A stretch of 64,000 bases of DNA from Micromonospora thermarum (GTDB taxonomy: Bacteria > Actinomycetota > Actinomycetes > Mycobacteriales > Micromonosporaceae): positions 1 to 64,000 of the forward strand of contig NZ_JAATEO010000001.1 of assembly GCF_012034245.1 (NCBI RefSeq), written 5' to 3'. Numbering within the stretch: the stretch's first letter is position 1; each line of letters starts with the position of its first letter. The notes beneath the pieces were generated by a model, which saw only the letters and a list, made by a program, of their open reading frames with translations, was not told where the DNA came from and ran no database searches. This document shows positions 57,413-64,000 of this stretch, piece after piece. The position numbers were made by a program, and so were the translations under genes.

Positions 57413-57676
57413 GTGAGCCGGCCCATGCCGCACGTGGCGATGCGTCCGCTCTGGCGGTGCCGGGCGTGCGGCGCGCACTGGCCGTGCCAGCCGGCCCGGC
57501 TGGCGCTGCTCGTGGAGTACCGGCACGACCGGCCAGCCCTGCTGATCTACCTGGGGACGCTGATGGCCGAGGCGTCGGCTCAGCTCGCGCAGCTCAACGG
57601 GAACGCACCGCCGGCCGGGCTGCACGAGCGCTTCCTCGCGTGGGCACGGGTCCGGGACGGCAGAATGTCCACGTGA
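57413..57676 (+). CDS. Small Cys-containing protein of the XRE/DUF397 locus
   Basis: An 87-residue protein with PLWRCRACGAHWPCQPARLALLV, a three-Cys N-terminal motif that could bind zinc, and a helical middle (LIYLGTLMAEASAQLAQL). It is typical of small proteins near XRE/DUF5753 loci in Micromonosporaceae, as far as I can recall; no function is assigned. GTG start, with ATG at 57425 as alternative. Its stop overlaps the next start (GTGA). Confidence 0.65.
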   Translation: MSRPMPHVAMRPLWRCRACGAHWPCQPARLALLVEYRHDRPALLIYLGTLMAEASAQLAQLNGNAPPAGLHERFLAWARVRDGRMST

Positions 57677-58194
57677 ATCATGAGCCCGGTGCCGAGATCC
57701 ACCACACCGATCCGTTCGCCGTACCGGTGGACCGGCGCTCCCCCGTACGCCGGTTGCGCGGCCGGCTGGCGGCGCCGGTGACACTGTGGACGGCGCCCGG
57801 GCCGGCGGGCCTGACGGTCTCCTCCACGCTGGTGGCGGAGGGCGAGCCGGACCGGCTACTCGGCCTGATCGACCCGGAGGCCGACCTGTGGGCGGCAATG
57901 GAGGAGGCCGGCCGCTTCGCGGTCGCGCCGCTGAATCCGTCGCACCGGCAGCTCGCGGACCGGTTCGCCGGGCTCTTCCCGTCGCCCGGCGGCCTGTTCG
58001 CCGCCGGCGACTGGACGCAGACGGACTACGGCCCGGTGCCTTCCGACGCCGGCGGCTGGGCGGGCTGCCGGCTCGACACCGCGCGGGAGTACGGCTGGGG
58101 CCTGCTGGTGGAGGCCACCATCGAGACCGTCGAGCTGGCCGAGGAGACGGACCCGCTGCTGCACTACCGGGGCCGGTACCGCGAGCTGACCTGA
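57673..58194 (+). CDS. Flavin reductase-like domain protein
   Basis: A 173-residue protein with the order of a flavin-reductase-like split-barrel domain: RGRLAAPVTLWTAPGPAGLTVSSTLVAEGEPDRLLGLIDP, then FAVAPLNPSHRQLADRFAGLFP and GCRLDTAREYGWGLLVEATIE. FMN-dependent reduction of a small molecule is likely. It is coupled by four bases to the Cys-containing protein. Confidence 0.7.
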   Translation: MNHEPGAEIHHTDPFAVPVDRRSPVRRLRGRLAAPVTLWTAPGPAGLTVSSTLVAEGEPDRLLGLIDPEADLWAAMEEAGRFAVAPLNPSHRQLADRFAGLFPSPGGLFAAGDWTQTDYGPVPSDAGGWAGCRLDTAREYGWGLLVEATIETVELAEETDPLLHYRGRYRELT

Positions 58195-58432
58195 CCGGCT
58201 TCGACCTGGTCGCCCTGGTCCACGACGCATGGGGACCAGGCCGCCGCTCCGACACGACCACCCGGGGCCCACGCCACCGACCGGTCACCGGAGTGAGCCA
58301 CGTCACTCGGCGCAGCCACCGTGCCGTTCGGCGCACCCGATGGCCGATGCCGATCTCACGCTTCCCGGGTCGGGAGTGCGCTCCTTACCGTGCGCGAAAC
58401 TCCCCGATGCCTGTGAAGGTGGTGATCCACAG

Positions 58433-58801
58433 ATGTCCACGGACACACCCGCGTCCGCCCCCGCCGAGTCGGCGGCGGAGCGCTATCTGGCCGTACAACG
58501 GTCGGACGAGTTCGCCGGGTTGCGACGCGCGCTGCGCGGCTTCGTCTTCCCGATGACCGTCGCGTTCTTCCTGTGGTACGCGCTCTACGTGATCCTGTCC
58601 GCGTACGCGCGGGACTTCATGGGCACGAAGCTCGTCGGCAACATCAACGTCGCCCTGGTCTTCGGACTGCTCCAGTTCGTCTCCACCTTCCTCATCGCCT
58701 GGCTCTACTCCCGGTACGCCGACCGGAAGATCGACCCGGTCGCCGACCGGATCCGCGCCGAGATGGGGGAGGTGACCCATGAACACGGTCCTCGCGGCTG
58801 A
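58433..58801 (+). CDS. DUF485 membrane protein
   Basis: A 122-residue protein with two membrane segments (VFPMTVAFFLWYALYVILSAY and VALVFGLLQFVSTFLIAWLYS) and the DUF485 pattern FMGTKLVGNINVALVFGL...YSRYADRKIDP. DUF485 proteins accompany ActP-type symporters (as YjcH does). It overlaps the symporter start by 23 bases. The ATG follows GAAGGTGG. Confidence 0.92.
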   Translation: MSTDTPASAPAESAAERYLAVQRSDEFAGLRRALRGFVFPMTVAFFLWYALYVILSAYARDFMGTKLVGNINVALVFGLLQFVSTFLIAWLYSRYADRKIDPVADRIRAEMGEVTHEHGPRG

Positions 58802-60452
58802 GGCGGGTGACACCACCGCCCGGAACCTCACCATCACGCTGTTCCTGGTGTTCGTGGCGGTGACGCTGGCCATCACGATCTGGGCCAGCCGGCAGACCAA
58901 GACGGCGACCGACTTCTACGCGGGCGGTCGCTCCTTCTCCGGCTTCCAGAACGGCATGGCGATCGGCGGCGACTACATGTCGGCGGCGTCGTTCCTCGGC
59001 ATCGCCGGCATCATCGCCCTGTACGGCTACGACGGGTTCCTCTACTCGATCGGCTTCCTGGTCGCCTGGCTGGTGGCGCTGCTGCTGGTCGCGGAACTGC
59101 TGCGAAACTCCGGTCGCTACACGATGGCCGACGTGCTGGCCTTCCGGATGCGGCAGCGGCCGGTCCGCACGGCCGCGGCGGTCTCCACCATCACGGTGTC
59201 GATCTTCTACCTGCTGGCGCAGATGGTCGGCGCCGGCGCCCTGGTCGCCCTGCTGCTCGGCATCAAGCCGGGGACCACCTTCCTCGGCATGGACGCGGAC
59301 GCCGCCAAGATCGCCACCATCATCATGGTCGGCGCCCTGATGATCATCTACGTGACGGTCGGTGGCATGAAGGGCACCACGTACGTGCAGATCGTCAAGG
59401 CGTTCCTGCTGATGGGCGGCGCGCTGATCATGACCGTGCTGGTGCTCGCCAAGTTCAATTTCAACCTGTCGTCGCTGCTCGGTCAGGCGGCCGAGTCGTC
59501 CGGCAAGGGCAGCGCCTTCCTGGAACCCGGGCTGCGCTACGGCGTCGAGGTGGCCGGGAACTCGACACAGACCTTCTACAACAAGATCGACCTGCTGTCG
59601 CTCGGCATCGCGCTGGTGCTCGGCACGGCCGGCCTGCCGCACATCCTGATCCGTTTCTACACGGTGCCGACGGCGAAGGCGGCCCGCAAGAGCGTGCTCT
59701 GGGCGATCGGCATCATCGGCACCTTCTACCTGCTCACCCTGGCGCTCGGCTTCGGCGCCGCCGCGCTGGTCGGCGGCGAGGCGATCACCGCGCAGGACAA
59801 GGCCGGCAACACGGCGGCGCCACAGCTGGCCGAGGCGCTCGGCGTCGACTTCCTCGGCGGTGATCTCGGCGGGGCCACCCTGCTCGCGGTCATCGCGGCG
59901 GTCGCCTTCGCCACCATCCTCGCCGTCGTGGCCGGGTTGACCCTCGCGTCCTCGTCCAGCCTGGCGCACGACTTCTACGCCAACGTCATCAAGGACGGGA
60001 GGGCGTCCGAGCGGCAGGAGGTGACGGTCGCGCGGGTCTCCGCGCTGGTGATCGGCGCGATCTCGATCGTGCTGTCGATCTTCGCGCAGAACCTGAACGT
60101 CGCCTTCCTGGTGGCGCTGGCCTTCGCGGTGGCGGCGTCGGGCAACCTGCCGGCGATCCTCTACAGCCTCTTCTGGAAGCGGTTCAACACGTCCGGCGCG
60201 GTGTGGGCGATCTACGGCGGCCTGTTCGCCGCGGTCTTCCTGGTGTTCTTCTCCCCGGTGGTGTCCGGGGCGCCGACGTCGATGTTCCCCGACCAGGACT
60301 GGCAGTGGTTCCCGCTGTCGAACCCGGGCATCCTCTCCATCCCGTTCGGCTTCCTGTGCGGGTGGCTCGGCACGGTGCTCTCCAAGGAGCGCGACGAGGA
60401 CAAGTACGCCGAGCTTGAGGTGCGCTCGCTCACCGGGGCGGGCGCGCACTGA
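58779..60452 (+). CDS. ActP-like cation/acetate symporter
   Basis: A 557-residue SSS-family symporter with about 13 membrane segments: ATDFYAGGRSFSGFQNGMAIGG, GDYMSAASFLGIAGIIALYGYDG, GGMKGTTYVQIVKAFLL, LPHILIRFYTVPTAKAARKS and LASSSSLAHDFY. These match ActP/MctC, which take up acetate and related acids with Na+ or H+. It ends with a charged tail. A perfect 14-bp hairpin follows. Confidence 0.92.
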   Translation: MNTVLAAEAGDTTARNLTITLFLVFVAVTLAITIWASRQTKTATDFYAGGRSFSGFQNGMAIGGDYMSAASFLGIAGIIALYGYDGFLYSIGFLVAWLVALLLVAELLRNSGRYTMADVLAFRMRQRPVRTAAAVSTITVSIFYLLAQMVGAGALVALLLGIKPGTTFLGMDADAAKIATIIMVGALMIIYVTVGGMKGTTYVQIVKAFLLMGGALIMTVLVLAKFNFNLSSLLGQAAESSGKGSAFLEPGLRYGVEVAGNSTQTFYNKIDLLSLGIALVLGTAGLPHILIRFYTVPTAKAARKSVLWAIGIIGTFYLLTLALGFGAAALVGGEAITAQDKAGNTAAPQLAEALGVDFLGGDLGGATLLAVIAAVAFATILAVVAGLTLASSSSLAHDFYANVIKDGRASERQEVTVARVSALVIGAISIVLSIFAQNLNVAFLVALAFAVAASGNLPAILYSLFWKRFNTSGAVWAIYGGLFAAVFLVFFSPVVSGAPTSMFPDQDWQWFPLSNPGILSIPFGFLCGWLGTVLSKERDEDKYAELEVRSLTGAGAH

Positions 60453-60507
60453 CCACCCCGGGTGGGTCGTGCGGGAGTGCGCCGGCCCACCCGGCGGTGA
60501 CAAACCC

Positions 60508-60540
60508 GGCCCCCGGTCGACGCCACGTCGACCGGGGGCC
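60508..60540. terminator. 14-bp perfect hairpin terminator
   Basis: GGCCCCCGGTCGAC and its exact complement with a 5-base loop, 55 bases after the symporter stop and 46 before the epimerase start. Confidence 0.82.
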
Positions 60541-60586
60541 CTTCCTCGCCGGGTCACCCGCCGGGCCGCTCGGTAGGCTGACCGGC

Positions 60587-61564
60587 ATGAAGGTTGTGCA
60601 GCGCTTCGGGCCCGGTCACCGCATCCTCGTCACCGGCGGCGCCGGTTTCGTGCCGTCGCACGTGGTGGACGTCCTGATCGGTCGCGGCTGCACGGTGGTC
60701 GCGGTGGACAACTTCGTCACCGGGTCGAAGGAGAACGTCGCCCACCTGGCCGACACGCCGACCTTCACCCTGGTCGAGGCCGACATCTCGGAGGGTCTGC
60801 CGACCCACCACCCCGCGTTCGCCGAGCGGTTCGACGCGATCCTGCACATGGCCTCGCCGGCCAGCCCGACGGACTTCGAGAAGCTGCCGGTGGAGATCCT
60901 GCGGGTCGGCTCGGTCGCCACCCTGCACCTGCTCGAGCGGGCGGTCGCCGACGGCGCCCGGTTCCTGATGGCGTCCACCTCCGAGGCGTACGGGGACCCG
61001 AAGGAGCACCCGCAGCGCGAGACGTACTGGGGCAACGTCAACCCGATCGGCGTCCGCAGCGTCTACGACGAGTCGAAGCGGTTCTCCGAGGCCGCCACGA
61101 TGGCGTACCACCGCAGCCGGGGGCTGGACGTCGCGATCGTCCGGATCTTCAACACGTACGGGCCGCGGATGCGTCCGGACGACGGGCGGGCCATCCCGAC
61201 CTTCATCTCCCAGGCGCTGCGCGGCGAGCCGATCACCGTGCACGGAACCGGCAACCAGACGCGCTCGATCTGCTACGTCGACGACCTGGTGCGGGGCATC
61301 CTGCTGCTGCTCGACTCGACGGAGACCGGGCCGATCAACTGCGGCACCGAGCACGAGATGAGCATGCGGCAACTGGCAGAGACGATCGTGTCACTCTGCG
61401 GCAGCAGCTCCGAGGTGACCTACATCACCCGTGCGGCCGACGATCCGGAGATGCGCCGCCCGGATCTCACGCTCGCCCGGGAACTGCTCGGATACGAGCC
61501 GCGCGTCACGCCCGAAGAGGGCCTGCGACGCACGATCGCGTACTTCCGCGAGCGGCTGGGGTAA
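60587..61564 (+). CDS. NAD-dependent epimerase/dehydratase (UDP-glucuronate decarboxylase-like)
   Basis: A 325-residue short-chain extended dehydrogenase. The NAD loop is TGGAGFVPSHV, where the usual third glycine is Pro, an uncommon substitution. The catalytic Tyr/Lys are in SVYDESKR, and FNTYGPRMRPDDGR, VHGTGNQTRSICYVDDL fit UDP-glucuronate decarboxylases (UDP-xylose synthase) or related sugar epimerases. Its product may feed a surface glycan made with the transferases at 41-45 kb and the LCP proteins just downstream. Confidence 0.88.
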   Translation: MKVVQRFGPGHRILVTGGAGFVPSHVVDVLIGRGCTVVAVDNFVTGSKENVAHLADTPTFTLVEADISEGLPTHHPAFAERFDAILHMASPASPTDFEKLPVEILRVGSVATLHLLERAVADGARFLMASTSEAYGDPKEHPQRETYWGNVNPIGVRSVYDESKRFSEAATMAYHRSRGLDVAIVRIFNTYGPRMRPDDGRAIPTFISQALRGEPITVHGTGNQTRSICYVDDLVRGILLLLDSTETGPINCGTEHEMSMRQLAETIVSLCGSSSEVTYITRAADDPEMRRPDLTLARELLGYEPRVTPEEGLRRTIAYFRERLG

Positions 61565-61640
61565 CCGGCCGGCGACGAGCGGTGGCGACGCCGGCTCCGC
61601 TTCAGGGCGACACTGGCCGGGCGTACGTACCCTGAGTTAC

Positions 61641-62891
61641 ATGTCAGCGACCACGCCCGCCGGTTTCCCGCTTCCGCACTCCGGGGGTGTCCCCCTGCAC
61701 CGCAGCGCCGGGCGCGCGTCGGTGCCGGGCTCCGGCCCGGCTGGAGGCGCCCGGTCGACCGAGACGCAGTGGTATCCCTCGTACGACGACGAACCGTCGG
61801 CGGGCGGCCCCCGTGGCCCCGTCGGCCCCGGTGGCCCCGGTGACTTCGGCGGTGGCGACGGCGGTGCCGGCCGGCCCCGGCGGCGTGGCCCCCGCCCGCG
61901 CTGGGGCCGGATCGGTCTGGTGGCCGGCATCGCGGTGCTGGTGCTCGCGCTGCTCGGCGGCACCGGCGCCTGGTTCTACGCCCGCGGCCTCAACGAGGAC
62001 CTGGGGCGCACCGACCCGTTCTCGCAGATCACCGGCGGGCGGCCGGCCAAGGCGGTCGACGGCGCGCTGAACATCCTGATGGTCGGCAGCGACTCGCGGG
62101 ACCCGGACGCCCCGGTCAACGAGGCCAGCAAGTGGCGCGCGGACACGATCATCGTGATGCACATCCCGAGCAACCACCAGCAGGCCTACCTGGTGTCGAT
62201 CCCGCGTGACCTGTACGTGCCGATCCCGGAGAGCGCCGGCGCGGACTGCGGCTCGGGCCAGCGCGGAAAGATCAACGCCGCGTTCGCGTTCGGCGGCCTG
62301 CCCCTGGCGGTCCGCACCGTGGAGTGCTTCACCGACGTACGCCTCGACCACGTGATGGCGATCGACTTCGCCGGCTTCAAGCAGGTCACCGACGCGCTCG
62401 GCGGCGTCGACCTGACCGTGGAGAAGACGATCACCTCGATCCACAAGCCGTACCGGACGTTCACCAAGGGCGTCAACCACATGGACGGCGCCGAGGCGCT
62501 CGACTGGATCCGGCAGCGCAAGCAGTTCCCGAACGGCGACTTCGACCGGATGCGGCACCAGCAGGAGTTCCTCCGCGCGCTGATGGACAAGGCCGCGAGC
62601 ACCGGGACGCTCACCAACCCCGTCAAGCTGAACAACTTCCTGAAGTCGGTGACCGCCGCGGTCACCGTCGACGAGGGGTTCTCCCTGGTCGACATGGCGG
62701 TGCAGTTCCGCAACCTGCGCGGGGAGAACCTGACGTTCGTGACCAGCCCGCACAACGGCAGCCAGACGATCAACGGCGAGTCGGTGGTGGTCTCGGACCG
62801 GGAGAGGGCGCTCTCCATGTACCAGGCGATGGCCAAGGACACCATGGCGGACTGGGTCAAGGCGAACCAGAAGAGCGACGGCGGCAACTGA
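61641..62891 (+). CDS. LytR-CpsA-Psr (LCP) family cell-wall glycopolymer transferase
   Basis: A 416-residue membrane-anchored protein. A Gly/Pro/Ser-rich cytosolic part (about 90 residues) precedes one membrane segment (IGLVAGIAVLVLALLGGTGAW) and an outside LCP domain with LMVGSDSRD, RADTIIVMHI, SIPRDLYVPIP, KINAAFAFGG and DFAGFKQVTDALGGVDL. LCP enzymes move glycopolymers from lipid carriers onto peptidoglycan. The ATG was chosen for position; no strong ribosome site. The next gene is a second LCP protein. Confidence 0.92.
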   Translation: MSATTPAGFPLPHSGGVPLHRSAGRASVPGSGPAGGARSTETQWYPSYDDEPSAGGPRGPVGPGGPGDFGGGDGGAGRPRRRGPRPRWGRIGLVAGIAVLVLALLGGTGAWFYARGLNEDLGRTDPFSQITGGRPAKAVDGALNILMVGSDSRDPDAPVNEASKWRADTIIVMHIPSNHQQAYLVSIPRDLYVPIPESAGADCGSGQRGKINAAFAFGGLPLAVRTVECFTDVRLDHVMAIDFAGFKQVTDALGGVDLTVEKTITSIHKPYRTFTKGVNHMDGAEALDWIRQRKQFPNGDFDRMRHQQEFLRALMDKAASTGTLTNPVKLNNFLKSVTAAVTVDEGFSLVDMAVQFRNLRGENLTFVTSPHNGSQTINGESVVVSDRERALSMYQAMAKDTMADWVKANQKSDGGN

Positions 62892-63113
62892 TCACCCCGC
62901 CTTCCGCCACATCGACCCCGATCGTCACCGGTCGGTGGCTGACCACCCCGAACTCCGGGCGCCAGCCGCCGACCGGTCGTATCCGACCCCTCCGTTCGGT
63001 CGATATATTCATCGGGCGGCCTGGATAACGGCATTTGACCGTGGGGTGAACTCGCCAGGACGGGAAAGCGTCCGTACAGTGATCCCGCCCCCCGATCACG
63101 AGCTGGAGCACGC

Positions 63114-64000
63114 ATGCCGGTTCAGACCAGCGGCCGCCCGCCGTCGCTGGAGGCCCCCCGCGCGTCGGCCCGGATGTCCGCAACCATCCCGACGCAGCCC
63201 GGGAGCGGTCGTCCGCCCACCACCACCCCCGCCAGTCGCAAGCGCCGCCGCAAGGACCCGTTGTGGGCGCGCATCACGCTGATCTTCGGTGCCGTCCTGA
63301 TGCTCACCAGCGGCGTCGCGATCGTCGGCGGCAAGGTGATGATCGACCAGGCCACCGGCAACATCGACCAGCGCAACCTGCTCGGCGACGCCGGCAAGTC
63401 GGGTGCCGAGGGCGGCGCCAACCTCGACGGCCCGATCGACATGCTGCTGCTCGGCGTCGACGCGCGGCAGTCGTGGGCACCGGACGACGTCCGGGCCGAC
63501 AGCATCATCGTGCTGCACATCCCGGCGAGCCACGACCAGGCGTACCTGATCTCGATCCCCCGGGACACCGAGGCGCGGATCCCGGCCTTCCCGAAGACCG
63601 GCTATCAGGGCGGGGTGGACAAGATCAATGCGGCGTTCCAGGCCGGCGTCCGCAACGGCGGCGGCTGGGAGGGCGGCGCGCAGCTGACCGCGCAGACCAT
63701 CAAGCAGATGACCGGCATCAGCTTCGACGGCGCCGCGATCATCAACTTCGGCGGCTTCAAGCGCATCATCGACACCCTCGGCTCGGTCCGCATCTGCGTC
63801 AGCCAGGAGGTCAAGTCGCACCACATGGTGTACGTGGACGGCAAGCCGATGTGGAACGCGGAGGCGAAGAAGACCGGCAAGCCGATGACCCCGGTGGTGC
63901 ACAAGAAGGGCTGCCGGGAGATGGCGGGCTGGGCGGCGCTGGACTACTCGCGCCAGCGCTACGGCCTCAAGAACGCCGACTACGACCGGCAGCAGAACCA
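63114..64000 (+). CDS. Second LCP-family protein (cut by window end)
   Basis: The first 295 residues are visible and the frame is open at the window edge. A short basic cytosolic part (MPVQTSGRPPSLEAPRASAR) leads to one membrane segment (ITLIFGAVLMLTSGVAIVGG) and an LCP domain with MLLLGVDARQ, RADSIIVLHIP, LISIPRDTEARIP, KINAAFQAGV and IINFGGFKRIIDTLGSV. A paralogue of the preceding protein. The ATG follows CTGGAG with 5 nt spacing. AT-rich bases near 63000-63012 could hold its promoter. Confidence 0.9.
   Translation, partial: MPVQTSGRPPSLEAPRASARMSATIPTQPGSGRPPTTTPASRKRRRKDPLWARITLIFGAVLMLTSGVAIVGGKVMIDQATGNIDQRNLLGDAGKSGAEGGANLDGPIDMLLLGVDARQSWAPDDVRADSIIVLHIPASHDQAYLISIPRDTEARIPAFPKTGYQGGVDKINAAFQAGVRNGGGWEGGAQLTAQTIKQMTGISFDGAAIINFGGFKRIIDTLGSVRICVSQEVKSHHMVYVDGKPMWNAEAKKTGKPMTPVVHKKGCREMAGWAALDYSRQRYGLKNADYDRQQN

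Noticed and set aside
1..64000. CRISPR array, prophage structural genes or toxin-antitoxin modules of known type
   Set aside because: No regularly spaced repeats and no capsid, tail or terminase-like proteins were seen; the DUF397/XRE pair is the closest to a toxin-antitoxin layout but is a regulator family.

Overview
The window is a high-GC actinobacterial chromosome segment. The gene content (SoxR, FhuF-like reductase, LytR-CpsA-Psr proteins, XRE/DUF5753 plus DUF397 pair, DUF5701 and many GTG starts) and two repeat families I associate with Micromonospora/Salinispora suggest the Micromonosporaceae, probably Micromonospora. No rRNA, CRISPR array, NRPS/PKS assembly line or oriC is present. 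I read three tRNA genes and about 66 protein genes; one gene is frameshifted, one has a displaced 5' end and one is a transposase fragment.

Layout. 1-4.9 kb: the right end of an integrative element at tRNA-Arg, carrying metal-handling cargo (HupE-like protein, ArsR repressor, His-rich CDF exporter) and a tyrosine integrase whose 3' end runs into the tRNA. 5-19.4 kb: core-like genes, including an EcsC-like protein, a CPBP protease divergent from a flavohemoprotein, a peptide deformylase fused to an XRE domain, an FhuF-like protein behind an iron box, a methyltransferase, a quinone oxidoreductase, soxR with a near-canonical SoxR box, and a split transketolase whose 5' end carries a frame-breaking duplication. 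19.6-36.9 kb: secreted SGNH hydrolase-lectin, two-component system with lipoprotein, DUF1906 glycoside hydrolase with FG-GAP repeats, thiolase, rhomboid, cyclophilin, CorA, aminotransferase, CBS and NUDIX proteins.

37.0-39.5 kb is a tightly overlapping three-gene operon (nucleotidyltransferase, glycerol-1-phosphate-dehydrogenase-like enzyme, CDP-alcohol phosphotransferase) that looks like a pathway for a phospho-polyol lipid or polymer. Next to it, 39.5-41.24 kb is the most unusual part: an IS5-like transposase remnant, a set of 18-19 bp tandem repeats, and a lower-GC four-gene operon encoding a small Smr-domain protein, an A-type iron-sulfur carrier split into two overlapping genes, and a protein I cannot assign.

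41.3-64 kb: glycosyltransferase, Fpg/Nei glycosylase, polyprenyl sugar-phosphate transferase, LytS/LytTR two-component pair, prepilin peptidase, DUF5701, two DUF485-like/sodium-solute symporter pairs, an ABC exporter, a low-GC NYN-domain ribonuclease gene divergent from a compact structured-RNA candidate with a true U-tract terminator, an XRE/DUF397 regulatory pair with three small genes, a nucleotide-sugar epimerase and two LCP cell-wall ligases (the last cut by the window end). Many convergent gene pairs are separated by long perfect hairpins without U-tracts, as is usual in this group.
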